Source: Cryoendolithus antarcticus (taxonomy: Eukaryota > Ascomycota > Dothideomycetes > Cladosporiales > Cladosporiaceae). Taken from it: a DNA stretch of 64,000 bases. The stretch spans positions 186,001 to 250,000 of the forward strand of contig NAJO01000044.1 in the NCBI GenBank assembly GCA_002077065.1. The letters are read 5' to 3'. The position numbers were made by a program, and so were the translations under genes. The notes under the pieces were generated by a model. It worked only from the letters and a program-made list of their open reading frames with translations. It made no database searches and had not been told where the DNA came from. Below are positions 9,481 to 20,215 of the stretch, piece after piece (the stretch's first letter is position 1; every line of letters starts with the position of its first letter).

Positions 9481-12465
9481 ATGGCAGAAGTACCGTCAAG
9501 CCGGTTGGCATCAGAAGTGCGAGGCATGAACCTGAAAGAGGAAGGAAGCGATGCAGAAGATATGGACACTATACCCGTGGCACTACCGGCGGACGGTGAT
9601 CGGTCGCCGGCACTGGCCCCAGCGGTGGACAGCAGCACACCGAGAGGCGTCAAGCGACCTTCGCGGTCACCGACGAAGATGCAGAGTGCCACGCAATCGC
9701 CCATGCCTAAGACGGAGGAGGAAGACCACATCGGCGGCGGAGTCTCGCTGAAGCTCGAGCCTGGCAAGCAGCCGAAGCTGTCGCGATCAGTGTCACAGAA
9801 GGTGGAAAAGCGGGCGCCACAAATGTTCCTGGAGTACGAGAACAAGACGTCAGAAGCCACGAGTAGCTTTCAGGTGCTGCCGGAATGCATTTACGCCAAC
9901 AAGTACATGGGCATCACTGATCCAGCGCTTGAGTGCGACTGTGCTGAAGAGTGGGGTGAGTGGCAACAGCATATTTGACAAAGTGTTAATACAGCATTCA
10001 CAACATGGCTGACACGTCTCATAGATGCAGCAACCAAGCACAACAATGCCTGTGGCGAGGATTCAGACTGCATCAATCGCGCCACCAAAATGGAGTGCGC
10101 CCGAGATTGCGGGTGTGGCTCGGCTTGCGAAAATCAACGCTTCTTACGAAAACAGTGGGCAAACGTTTCTGTCATCAAGACAGAGAAGAAAGGCTATGGC
10201 TTGCGAGCAGACTCTGACCTCGAGCCGAATGACTTCGTCTTCGAGTATATCGGCGAAGTCATCGGTGAGCAGGTGTTCCGGCGGAAGATGCAGCAGTACG
10301 ACGAGGAAGGCATCAAGCACTTCTACTTCATGTCACTCAACAAAGGCGAGTTTGTCGACGCGACGACGAAGGGTAACCTTGGACGATTCTGCAATCACTC
10401 GTGCAACCCGAATGCGTATGTTGACAAGTGGGTGGTCGGCGATCGATTGCGAATGGGCATCTTCGCCGAGCGACACATCAAAGCTGGCGAAGAGATCGTC
10501 TTCAACTACAACGTTGATCGATATGGTGCAGACCCACAACCTTGCTACTGCGGTGAGCCTAACTGTACTGGCTACATCGGTGGCCGGACACAGACTGAGC
10601 GCGCTACGAAGCTGTCTAAAGCTACGATCGAGGCTCTCGGTATCGACGACGCAGATGCATGGGATACAGCAACCGCGAAAAAGCCGAGGAAAAAGAAGAC
10701 TGGCGAGGATGACGAGGAATATGTCAACAACGTCGAGCCTAGGGAGCTTGATGAAGGTGGCGTGCGTAGTGTCATGGCTCAGCTGCCGCAATGCAAGGAG
10801 AAATGGATTGCAGTCAAGCTTCTCAACCGATTACAACGGGCGACAGATGCGCACATCATCAACCAAGTGGTACGCATGCACGGCTATCGACATCTTAAGA
10901 CAGCTATCGGGAACTTCTCGGAAGATGTCAACATCTGCTTGCAAATACTGGATGTGCTCGATAAGCTGCCACGCATCACCAAGAACAAGATCCAGGATTC
11001 GAAGATCGAGGACGCCGTACTTCCGCTGGTCGAGAATGAAGATGAGCGCGTGTCAAGTCAAGCGAAGGCACTACTAGAGGCATGGAGCAAGCTCGAGATC
11101 GGATATCGGATACCACGCGTGAAGCGCGACCCAGCGTTGGACAGTGGACGCAAAGCTGATCGTCGCGATGACACCCGACGACGAACACGGTCACGATCGC
11201 GAAGCAAGTCACCTGATCGGGTAAGTGCACCCACTGGGCCGCGAACAAACGCACCCATGCGGCATGCATTCCGTCCACCACCTCGCTTCCGTCCACCTCC
11301 GCCTGCTGGCGATCTGCCACCTGGATGGTTCCAATCGATAGCACCGAATGGCTCAATCTACTACTACGATCGAGGTGGAAACACGTCATGGCAGCGTCCG
11401 AGCATGCCAGCCATGCCGGCACCGCCTCCACCGCCACCGAAAGCCATCTCGGATCAGCAGGCGATACAAGATCTTATCAAGAATATCGTCGGCACGCAGA
11501 CTGACGCACCGAAGCCTGTGCAAGTTATCGCACCTGTGGAGACCCCCAAGAAGGAGAAGAAAGAGGACAAGTGGAGATCATTACCCGAAGACAAACAGAA
11601 GAAGCTATACGAAGGCACACTTCAACCACATATCATGCACGTCGTGAACAAGTTCAAGAAGAAGATGGAAAAAGACGATCTGAAGAAGCTGGCCAAAGAA
11701 ATCAGCAAGAAGATCACTGCCACAGATTTCAAGAACAAGCGAATCGAGCATCCCTCCAAGATCAGCGATAAGCATGCGAAGAGTGTGAAGAAGTACGCAC
11801 ACGAGACGTTTGCGCGAGCCATCAAGAAGAAGGCAGAGCATGAGAAGCGTAAGAACGTGAAAGCTGCCGCAGGCGAGGAGAGCCATACACCGCCTGGCTC
11901 GCCGCAAGCTACTGCTGGTTCCGCGGACATCGACGAGCCTGTGCTGTCTGATGATGAGGATGACACACTTGGGCCGGAAGCAACGCCCGCGGGGTCAGAG
12001 AGCTCAACGGCGCTGAAGAGACACCGAGAAGAGGATGACACGAACGATGCTGCTGATGATGCGGTCTTGAAGAAGCTACGCACCGAGCAAAGTGACTCCG
12101 CGCCTCCTGCACCGCCACCTCCCCCGCCGCCTGCGGACTTCGATCAAGATCCCATGGACACTGATATCGACACAGTCCGCGACATCACCGCCACTGACGG
12201 CGAGACGATCGCAATCGACACCTCGCTTGACGTTCCGGATGCAGATGATGCTAATGCCGGTTTTTCCATTAAGGGCGCATCTAGCAGACCTGGCTCAGCC
12301 CACGCTGATTACAAGTCTTTCGAGCCAATGCAGACCGCTACACCGCCCACCACTGGGTCTCCAGACCAAGATGAAGCGGATAAGGCTGCGAAGAGGGCAG
12401 CGTTTGGTGGGATGAACCCGGCTAGGATGAGGCAATTAGGGTTGCTGGATGGAAGCGTGGAGTAA
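9481..12465 (+). CDS. SET2: Histone H3 lysine-36 methyltransferase Set2
   Basis: Exons 9481-9955 and 10025-12465, 971 aa; 69-nt phase-1 intron (gtgagt...catag) joins 'CDCAEEW' to '[10 protein letters not shown]', the zinc-binding AWS region (about 150-200). The SET domain follows (about 200-325) with 'EYIGEV', '[12 protein letters not shown]' at 280-290 and 'FNYNVDRYG', then the post-SET cysteines '[14 protein letters not shown]'. A WW domain sits near 588 ('LPPGWFQSI...W'), and a lysine-rich SRI-like region near 690-770 would bind the phosphorylated RNA polymerase II tail. This is the full Set2 domain order; the enzyme methylates H3K36 during elongation. The C terminus is acidic and poly-proline rich. 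Start ATG at 9481 is the first in frame. Confidence 0.97.
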
Positions 12466-12728
12466 ATCGCTGAGTTTGCTTGGAGGTCGTTGCACACGGC
12501 GGTTGCGGCGAATCGAGCAAGCCATGTAAGTCAGGTTGGCAGGAGGCGATAGCGTTGTAATGTATTTGAGCGTCCAGCGTTGGCGATGAGCATGCCTCTT
12601 TACCAATTGCCATGCGACGCCTGTCAGGCCTTGGAGTGCGCCAACGCAATTGCTTCGCATGCGTGCCAGATAGTCAGGACGCACTGTAGGATAGACACAA
12701 GTCATAGGCGCGAACCCACATCAGTGCC

Positions 12729-13202
12729 TCAATCCCCGAACAAGTCTCTCCCTCCATCCCTCCCACTCGCGCCAGCACTCCACGAACTCCACCCCACGAC
12801 TCTCCATCCCTCGCCACCTCTACCCACCCAGCCTCCCATAGCTGCTACAAAGCCCACGCGATCGTCGGCCGGGATGCGGACCCACACATCCTGACCCTCA
12901 AGTTTGAGGATGTCGATCGGGATGGCTCCGCCGTGAAGACCGAGGAATTGTGACAACGCAGACGTGAGGTGGAGATGCGCTGTGAAGGAATCTAGAGGCG
13001 GGTAGTTCGGGTATGAACTTGGAAATTTGGCCGTGACAAGGGAGAGATGGATATAGGCCCATAGTGGATTGCGCAGAGTGAGGTTTGCGAGAGTCTGAGT
13101 CTTTGGGGTCCGCACTCGTTTTCTGGATGATGTGGACGTCTGCGTAGCTGGCTGCACGGGAGCCGTGATTGAACTGTCCGTCATCGAGACGTCCTCTGCC
13201 AT
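12729..13202 (-). CDS. POP8: RNase P/MRP subunit Pop8-like
   Basis: Single exon, 157 aa, convergent with SET2 (263 bases between stops). After a disordered Ser/Thr-rich head of about 35 residues comes a compact alpha/beta domain: 'TLANLTLRNPLWAYIHLSL', then 'LTSALSQFLGLHGGAIPID', 'DVWVRIPADDRVGFVAAMGGW'. This order (first strand, two helices with F-L-G-x-H-G, a strand and D-x-x-x-F helix) matches the fungal Pop8 domain, related to the Rpp14/Pop5 fold. Pop8 is a small protein subunit of RNase P and RNase MRP that processes tRNA and rRNA precursors in the nucleus. The C-terminal Gly/Arg tail is species-specific. Identification is by pattern memory, not alignment. Confidence 0.8.
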   Translation of the reverse strand: MAEDVSMTDSSITAPVQPATQTSTSSRKRVRTPKTQTLANLTLRNPLWAYIHLSLVTAKFPSSYPNYPPLDSFTAHLHLTSALSQFLGLHGGAIPIDILKLEGQDVWVRIPADDRVGFVAAMGGWVGRGGEGWRVVGWSSWSAGASGRDGGRDLFGD

Positions 13203-13679
13203 GATCTTGGTTCATGATCAAGAAACTTTGATGCATGTGTCGAAGACGCGATAGCGCGCTTGACGCAGTGGTAACATTGCGTACCGGCAGTAGCGCCGGC
13301 AATCGTGAGCCAATCAGGTGATTTTCTCTCTGGACTGACATCGGAGTTGGCAAGCTGCATACTTCTCTGGACGACCTGATTCAAAGCAAAGCAGACCGTA
13401 GGAGTTGACCGGAGAAAAGGCCTGTAGGCAATGATACAATTATCCTGTAGACTAAGATCTGAAGCTCACTACCCGTGAGATCGCCACATTCCGACACGAT
13501 GTAGTAAGATCGCCTCCTAGATCCTCTTTCTGTGCATCTTCAAGATGGCGGAGCACAAAAACATCTCAAGCAGATGCGTTGCAGATGGCCGAGCGGACCA
13601 TGGAATCTATAGGTGTGGTTGAAGCGTACTTTCATCACTTGTAGACGCGAGGCTGCTGAACCATACCCGCGCGAGATCA
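13203..13679. other. Divergent promoter region, POP8 / type C gene 1
   Basis: POP8 is transcribed leftward and the first type C gene rightward from here. No gene supported. Short minus-strand frames up to 13384 overlap the POP8 5' side without splice evidence. Confidence 0.45.
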
Positions 13680-14191
13680 ATGTCCAACATCGTGAGCTTC
13701 TTTGATGTCCGCGGACAGGCCATCGGTAAGCATCTCCCTCTGTTACCAACGTCCTCATCACTGACTCCTTCGCCAAAGCCAACGCAAGACTTCTCTTCAG
13801 GGCTGTCCTACCCAAGCGTTCGATACAGCTCGAGAAGTTCGACCCAGTAATCGACATTGTACTAGTGCACAGTACCGACAAGTATCGTGCCGTGATAGTA
13901 TGGCAGGACACGTCTAAGTTGCGTGCCTGGCATCAGTTCCTCGTCGGACCGGGACACAGTGCCCCAGAGGAAGCGCTCCATCTGCTACTGCAAGAGAGTG
14001 TACGACTGCTGATGAAGTGCGATAGCTGGTCAGCGCCCATCCTCCTGGATGCCGAAATCATGAGCATACAAGGTGACAGCTGGCTTGCTATGGACTCAGA
14101 GATGCTAGAAGGCCAGTGTGGAATCAGACGACGGCTCGTGCACATGACGTCGGTCCTCCCCATGATAGCGATCACTTTTCTGCGTATTTGA
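13680..14191 (+). CDS. Type C family protein 1 (NAR core)
   Basis: Exons 13680-13725 and 13779-14191, 152 aa; 53-nt phase-1 intron (gtaagc, branch cactgac, acceptor caaag). Exon 1 encodes only 'MSNIVSFFDVRGQAI'; exon 2 starts 'ANARLLFRAVLPKR'. Shared core landmarks with the genes at 15020 and 16244: N-A-R-x-L-F-R, F-D-P-V-I-D-I-V, 'YRAVIVWQ', 'WHQFLVGPG', 'LLLQESVRLL' and 'LAMDSEMLE'. Unlike them it stops early after the core. The same frame reopens directly after the TGA at 14189-14191 and stays open to 14623 with a Thr/Asp/Ser-rich sequence resembling the low-complexity tails of its neighbours, so the gene may have been shortened by a nonsense change or have an unseen intron. Function unknown. 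Confidence 0.65.
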
Positions 14192-14623
14192 ATCCTGACG
14201 CCTGTTTGGCTTTTGGACTGCCATGGCCAGGAAGAGGGGCTATTCAGGCGCAAGAGCCGTTTCTTTCCAGCGAAGACTTCCACTGGTACTGCACTGATCC
14301 CACATATAATCGATATATGGCCCCGTGCGATGTCCGGCATGCCAGTGGTTGCCGTCACAGAGCCAAATACTACAGATGCTGACCTCACAGATACTGACAT
14401 CGCAAACCTTGAAGTCGGAGACATTAGTATCCCGGGCACCAGCACTCCAAGAATTGAGACATTAGAACACAACACATCAAATCTGGGTCTCGATGCCATA
14501 GTCACTACAGACACCATCACTGCGGATCCCAGCGCCGGAGACTCAGACGTACAGAGCTTCCACACCCCACCGCAATCATGGGCTCAGATCGTCCGCTCTG
14601 GAGGGTCTGCAAGAAGAGCTTAG
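14192..14623 (+). pseudogene. Possible detached tail of type C gene 1
   Basis: In the same frame as exon 2 of the preceding gene, 143 codons are open after its stop, ending 'SWAQIVRSGGSARRA'. Composition is rich in Thr, Asp, Ile and Ser, similar in spirit to the disordered tails of the next two genes though not alignable. An alternative splice (gtattt at 14182, acceptor near 14228) would avoid the stop but enters another frame that ends at 14382. I cannot decide between a decayed tail, a separate exon, or chance. Confidence 0.3.
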
Positions 14624-15019
14624 ATATGGGAGACCGTATTGGTCCGAGATCATCAGACACTAGCTTTGAGAACAGTGGCCTAGCGTGGGTACGCCCCATG
14701 TCCCTCGGTCCCAAATCCTATCCCAGACCATGTCCAAGGTGATTACGGTGGCCCTCAGGTTCTAGCTGCGTTCAGTGATATGTCACGTGCGGCCCAGAGC
14801 TATGTACGCAGCACCCGCAGTAGACTCGCACAGAATTCAGGACGCTTCTACGGTCATCTAGTCCCGCGGAGACGCTACTCACGACAAGAAAAGAGCGAAA
14901 TCACCAGATGCCTGTCTCTGAGGCGGAAGTGAAAGATGTAGTACTACATACAAAGTCCTACAGCGGGACCGTACAGCATCTCGCTACACCCGGCCCACTC
15001 CTGCGGCTCAGATCAGACA
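14624..15019. other. Spacer between type C genes 1 and 2
   Basis: About 400 bases with no supported gene; promoter of the next gene is expected here. Confidence 0.4.
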
Positions 15020-15809
15020 ATGTCAAACTCCACCTTCTACTTATCAATACGCGAGCAGGTCATCGGTAAGGACAGGCTCCTCCTCGCTTCCGCAGCCGCA
15101 CAAAGTGACACTGATCCGTGCAGCCAACGCCCGTCCGCTCTTCAGAAACCTCCAACCACAGCGCATAGCGATGGAACGTAACATGGATCCGCGCTTCGAT
15201 GTTGTGACTACTCGACCAGACATTGGGTACCGCGCTACCCTCATTTGGCAGGCCGTCCTCGCACCTGATCAACAATGGCATCAGTTCATCTCCGGTCCCG
15301 GTGCTGAGACGCCAATACTTGCTCTCATTGCCCTTCTGGTGGAGACTGTACAATTACTTTCAACAACTAGAGGGTGGCTCGCACCTCTCCGACAGGACTT
15401 CGAGACATTGGTGACTTTCCAGAATGGTTGCACGGTCACGATGGACATTGCGATTGCCCAGAGTACGGCATGGAACCAGACTGGTGGGCAAGGTCCGGGA
15501 GCAGGAACAGGTTTGGCGTCAGCTCCATCGAGCGGTGCTGCACCGCCAACACAGCAAGCTCCGAGTGGTGCCGCTGCTGGACTCAACCCGTCCCAAGCTG
15601 CGAATGAAAACGACGCACAGGTTTCGCATGCGGCATCGATCTCGAACGCCCCCGGTCACCAGCCTTACGCCTCACGTCCTCATCATCCGCATCCCGAGCA
15701 ACGGGCGCCTGCTGCAGCTTCTGCAAACGAAGCCACGGCGCCAAGGCCTGTGAGGGCCACCAATGTCAAGCAAGAGACGTCGAGTTCGGACGATGAGATG
15801 AGCACTTGA
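15020..15809 (+). CDS. Type C family protein 2 (NAR core, disordered tail)
   Basis: Exons 15020-15065 and 15124-15809, 243 aa; 58-nt phase-1 intron (gtaagg...gtgcag). Exon 1 encodes 'MSNSTFYLSIREQVI', exon 2 begins 'ANARPLFRNLQPQRI'. The core (about residues 16-115) carries 'DPRFDVV', 'YRATLIWQ', 'WHQFISGPG' and 'LLVETVQLL' like its two tandem neighbours. The last 125 residues are Ala/Pro/Gln/Ser-rich and end in an acidic 'NVKQETSSSDDEMST'; the lysine there sits in a V-K-x-E context that fits a SUMO acceptor consensus (inference). The 46-nt first exon has the same length as in gene 1. Function unknown. Confidence 0.75.
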
Positions 15810-16243
15810 GAGTAGTGATGCTGATGGACAGTGATGATTCGCATGGCACACTTGATGTGAGCTGGGGCGAGCGGTAGGTAGAGCAGTCCTAGTCGCAGCT
15901 CTGGAAGCAAGTGAGTTCAGTGGATGTGTCTGTACACGTATGGCCAATGGATCTACCAGTGAATCAGCGCACTTATCTTGGTGACTAAGCTATGTCCAGT
16001 GGAAAGGCGCATCAAATCCGGAGGTGCTACGTCTGCGGAGGCTAATGTTTGCAGATCTCCGTCTCGCGTTCCGAAATCTCCATCTGAGATCAACTCAGGA
16101 TCGGAATATCAAGTGATCAAGATCGCGATGAGCATCTGCTAGATGAGCCGTGAGTCACTGAGCTAGAGGTGGCCTTCATAAGGCCGCCAGAGTATGAGCC
16201 CATGTGGCCCTGAGGAAGAGCTACATTCTGCACGACTTCGAAT
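15810..16243. other. Spacer between type C genes 2 and 3
   Basis: Short overlapping frames only; no gene supported. Holds the terminator of gene 2 and promoter of gene 3. Confidence 0.4.
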
Positions 16244-16932
16244 ATGGCTGCTACCGAAAATGTCAATATCTCACTTGTTCGCGAACAGGCTCTGGGTAAG
16301 CTCGTCATTCCCGCGCATAGAATTGTCCATCACAAATGCTGACAGATGCAGCTAATGCACGAATCCTCTTCAGAATCTTGAACCCCCAGCAGATCGCAGA
16401 CGAGCAAGGCGTAGATCCGACCTTCAACGTCGCCATCACTCATTTCGACGATCGTTACCATGCTGCGGTCGTGTGGCAGAGCAACACGCATCCGATTCCG
16501 AGGAAATGGCACATGTTCATCCATGGTCCACCCGAACGCATCATTGGTCGCGCTTACATAATGCTTCTGCACGAATGCATCCGTTTACTGACGCTCAGTG
16601 GTCGCTGGACAGCTCCAGACCATCCCAGATCCGAGACCATGCGCTATCAGAGCGGTGCCCAAGTCACACTGGAGTCTGAGGTCGCAAAGAGGATGCTGAG
16701 GCTGCGTTCGAATGATGGCGTCCCTGAGCTGCGGTCAGAATCACGACAAGCAAATACTGCTAGCGGAGCCAATCAATCGGGTCCTGGCCCTCAGGCGTTG
16801 GACGCTAGCAGTCTTACTGCACCAAGTGCTCCAGCCGTCAATGCTGGGAATGCCCGCGCCCAGATGCCAGTTTCTCCTGTCAGTGCTGTAGCAAAGACGT
16901 TGAAGAATGAGAATGAAGAGATGAGCAACTGA
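16244..16932 (+). CDS. Type C family protein 3 (NAR core, disordered tail)
   Basis: Exons 16244-16295 and 16352-16932, 210 aa; 56-nt phase-1 intron (gtaagc...atgcag). Exon 1 ends 'SLVREQAL', exon 2 starts 'ANARILFRILNPQQI'. Core landmarks: 'DPTFNVAITHFDDRYHAAV', 'WHMFIHGP', 'MLLHECIRLL', 'VTLESEVAKRML'. It aligns by eye with the gene at 15020 across the core and, like it, ends in a low-complexity tail finishing with acidic 'KNENEEMSN'. The similar ends (EEMSN here, DEMST in gene 2) suggest the terminal motif is conserved. Function unknown. It is the last of three tandem same-strand copies, followed by the convergent SPT4. Confidence 0.75.
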
Positions 16933-17146
16933 GAAGTCCGGGTAGGGGTTGAAACCTAGTATAGTGCAGGATAGCCAGCAAAGTGATTGCCTTCAATAGT
17001 AGCTGAACAAATTCTGATGGCCTCAGCCGTTGGCCGTGCTTTGACTCCTCTCCTTCGCGAAGTCCGCTGCGAGCTCCCAGTTCGCCTCATTTTCTCACAC
17101 CTAACGCCACGCTAATCACGCAGAAAACAGCCCGCATGCTCGGATT

Positions 17147-17536
17147 TCAAATATCTTCGCCCGTACTGCCATCTCTCGGGATGTAATGCACGCCCGCATT
17201 CTCAGCCGCGTTGATATACTCATCCGGCAGCTACACACCAGTCAGCAACTTCTCCCAACATCACATCAACACATCACTAACCACTCCCTCGACCTTCACA
17301 GCATACGTCCCTGGCGTGTAGCCTTGCAGGCGCTGCCACTTCGCCACCCAGCTGCTCTCCGGGTCCGCCAGTGCGATCATGCCCTCGAAAACTGCACTAG
17401 TGCATTCTTGTAAGCTGTCGGGATTTTGCCGGATCTCGAGAAAGTCTTCGCAGTTTGGACAGCCGTTTTGGAGGAATTTGGTCGCTGACTGGACGAACGA
17501 GCAGACCATGCAGGCGCGGAGACCGCGGTTGGACAT
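17147..17536 (-). CDS. SPT4: Transcription elongation factor Spt4
   Basis: Exons 17282-17536 and 17147-17230 (minus), 112 aa; 51-nt phase-0 intron (gttagt...gtgtag). The N-terminal zinc finger is C9-x2-C12 and C26-x2-C29 ('RACMVC', 'GCPNC'). The second exon gives 'LPDEYINAAENAGVHYIPRDG', restoring the usual Spt4 C terminus that an unspliced reading would miss. Spt4 pairs with Spt5 (DSIF) to keep RNA polymerase II processive. I chose the ATG at 17536 because the zinc finger follows immediately at the normal distance; an upstream in-frame ATG at 17602 would add 22 non-conserved residues. Confidence 0.96.
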
Positions 17537-17911
17537 CGTGAGATGATTTGAATTGTAAAGTCGAGAGTGGTGATTGCGATGGCGAGTTCCCGGTTTCTTC
17601 AATGGAAGTTGTAGTGATTGTCAGAGGAAGTTGACAAAGTGGAAGAGGTGCAGTCAACTTGTCTGAGGACAGGCCGCACAGACCTTCTGCGGCTCAAATA
17701 AGGTTCCACGAAGGCTAACATTTGACTTCATGCGTGAAGGGCCAGATTTGACCTCACACGATACTTTTGCAGAGCTTAGCAGAGCATCGATACTGTCTGG
17801 AATAGCTTGCAGAACTCAGAAGCGAAATACACAAACCTTTCCGAGCCCTGCTTCGCCCATAGAAGGCACTCCAACGGCTACACGCCACTCTCACAGTCAC
17901 CACCACCCACC
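17537..17911. promoter_or_regulatory. Divergent promoter SPT4 / PPT1
   Basis: A 375-base region from which SPT4 is read leftward and PPT1 rightward. In-frame sequence upstream of the PPT1 start (from 17807) is open but not conserved. No specific factor site is recognised. Confidence 0.5.
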
Positions 17912-19396
17912 ATGGCCGCCGAAGACGCCGTCTCGTTGAAGAACAAGGGCAACGATGCTTTCAAAGCCCATGACTGGCCCTCGGCAGTCGACTACTACAG
18001 CAAAGCCATCGAGGCGAACGACCAGGAACCCTCATTCTACACGAACCGAGCGCAGGCATATATCAAGCAAGAAGCCTATGGCTACGCAATAGCAGACGCT
18101 TCGAAAGCCATAGAACTCGATCAAAACTTCGTGAAAGCCTACTATCGACGAGCCATGGCGAATACGGCTGTGCTGAGACATGCGGATGCGATACATGACT
18201 GGAAGATCGTCGTGAGGAAGAACCCCGCCGACAAGACAGCGAAGATGCAGTATGAGGCTTGCCAGAAGATGGTGAAGCGAGATGCGTTCTTGAAGGCGAT
18301 CGAAGTCGCCGACGCGCCAAGTGCAGCCGAAGGTCTGGATCTAGAGAATATGGTCGTAGAATCCTCGTACGACGGCGTACCATTGAAAGAAGAGATGACC
18401 CAAGACTTCATAGACGACATGATCGAGCGCTTCAAAACCGGCAAACTCCTGCACAAGAAATACGTCTACCAGATAATCCTCAAAGTGAAAGACATAGTCT
18501 ACAACGAGCCCACGATGGTGGAAACGCACATTCAGTCTGGGAAGAAACTTACAGTCTGCGGCGATACGCATGGGCAGTACTTCGATCTGCTCGAGATCTT
18601 CCGGTTGAACGGATACCCTTCAGCAACACACGGCTACCTCTTCAACGGTGACTTCGTGGACCGCGGATCCTGGAGCTCGGAGATCGCACTCCTGTTGTAC
18701 GCGTATAAGTGGATGTATCCCTCCTCTTTCTTCCTCAACCGGGGCAACCACGAGACCGACGATATGAACCGGATGTACGGGTTCGAGGGCGAGTGCAAGC
18801 ACAAGTATAACGAGCGGGTGTTTAAAATCTTCTCGGAGTCGTTCTCCGCTCTCCCCCTGGCAACACTCATAGGCGACAAGTACCTCACGCTTCACGGTGG
18901 CCTGTTCTCAGACGACAAGATCACGCTAGACGATATTCGCAAGCTCAATCGGCACAACCAGCGGCAGCCAGGGCAGTCGGGCTTGATGATGGAGATGCTC
19001 TGGACTGATCCCCAACCCCAACCTGGTCGCGGACCGTCGAAACGAGGCGTAGGGTTGCAATTCGGGCCGGACGTCACGAAGCGCTTCTGCGAAGCCAATA
19101 ACTTGAAGGCGATCATCCGGTCACATGAAGTGCGAATGGATGGCTACGAGGTTGAGCATAATGGGCACTGCATCACAGTCTTCTCTGCACCACGGTACTG
19201 CGACTCAACGGAGAATAAAGGCGCGTACATCAACTTTGACAACTCGTATGAGCCGGAGTATCACCAATTCGACGCGGTGCCGCACCCGGATATAAAGCCC
19301 ATGGTAAGCTCCCCTCTGTCGCACACCAAGCATGAAGAGCCCGTTGTTGACTGACACTCACAGGCATACGCGAATAATGGCATGATGGGGATGTAG
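17912..19396 (+). CDS. PPT1: Serine/threonine protein phosphatase 5 (PP5/Ppt1)
   Basis: Exons 17912-19303 and 19364-19396, 474 aa; 60-nt phase-0 intron (gtaagc...cacag). Three TPR repeats occupy about residues 6-110 ('LKNKGNDAFKAHDW...' onward), the module that docks Hsp90. The PPP-family catalytic domain has 'GDTHGQYFD' near 217, 'GDFVDRG', 'RGNHE' near 276 and a C-terminal 'SAPRYCD'. The second exon replaces an unspliced tail with 'AYANNGMMGM', which is the usual autoinhibitory-helix end of PP5. The ATG at 17912 has a good context (ccaccATGG) and puts the TPRs at the very N terminus; an upstream in-frame ATG at 17807 is unlikely. Dephosphorylates Hsp90 and its clients. Confidence 0.97.
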
Positions 19397-20215
19397 CGAC
19401 TTTGCATAAGATTAGTTCACGACATACGCATCGCGATGGCAGCTTTAAGCATAGCGTCGGCGTTCACGGGACAGCTTGGAGTAGATGACCACTGGGCGGG
19501 CCTCATGGAAAGATTGAAGAGGCATGTATGACACTGCGTGGTCCGGAGAGAGTGATATATACCTTACATCGTTAGATGATCTGTACATATTGTGTTCCGC
19601 ACTGAATGCTCGCTCTTTATACTGCGATGTGATGATTAGTGTGCGCGGTTGGCTTTACCTGTGCACTGATCAGGAGACGTCTAGTACGATATGAGGTATT
19701 CTGTTCGAGGTGCAGAAGCGGAAAGTGGTAGAGGTATATCGAAGCTATGCAAGTAAGCGGACTGGTTTCCGCCATTTGATCGAAGCAGATCCCAACCGTC
19801 AGATGCTCATTACCATTACGCCGTTGCGCCAGCCCTCCCAAGTGGCCGTTGCCACGCCTCGCCACGGCTTATAAGCCCAGATTCCTCGCGCCTTGACGCC
19901 AGCACATCGGTGTACGGTAGACCCATCGCCCGGGTCTGGAGACCTCGCGAGGTGTCCATGATGATGCAAGCTTCGACTTGCCCCACGTATGATGGTGAGA
20001 TTGTGTAGTAAGCTCCGCCCGTTGACGAGTAATGCTGGTTCTGGAGCCATCGGAGCTCACGCCAGCAAGCAAGATGCCGTCCGCAGTCGGCCAATACGGG
20101 AGATCTCCATGTCTCTCACGAAGACCTCCCCAGCATAGCCGAGCTTTGAGTCATGACGGTTACTGAGCCGAGTTGTCACGCATGCAGCCCTCCTCAAGTT
20201 CGCAGTTCATGTCCT
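19397..20215. other. Intergenic between convergent genes
   Basis: About 820 bases, 3' flank of PPT1 and of the minus-strand gene ending at 20216. Minus-strand frames at 19617-20094 overlap each other in three phases without homology. Nothing else seen. Confidence 0.45.

Noticed and set aside
10025..11077. 350-codon plus-strand frame inside SET2
   Set aside because: Ser/Thr/Arg-rich shadow of the Set2 coding frame; the SET domain is in the other frame.
19799..20094. 92-codon minus-strand frame between PPT1 and the next gene
   Set aside because: Three overlapping frames look equally plausible; no homology or splice signal.
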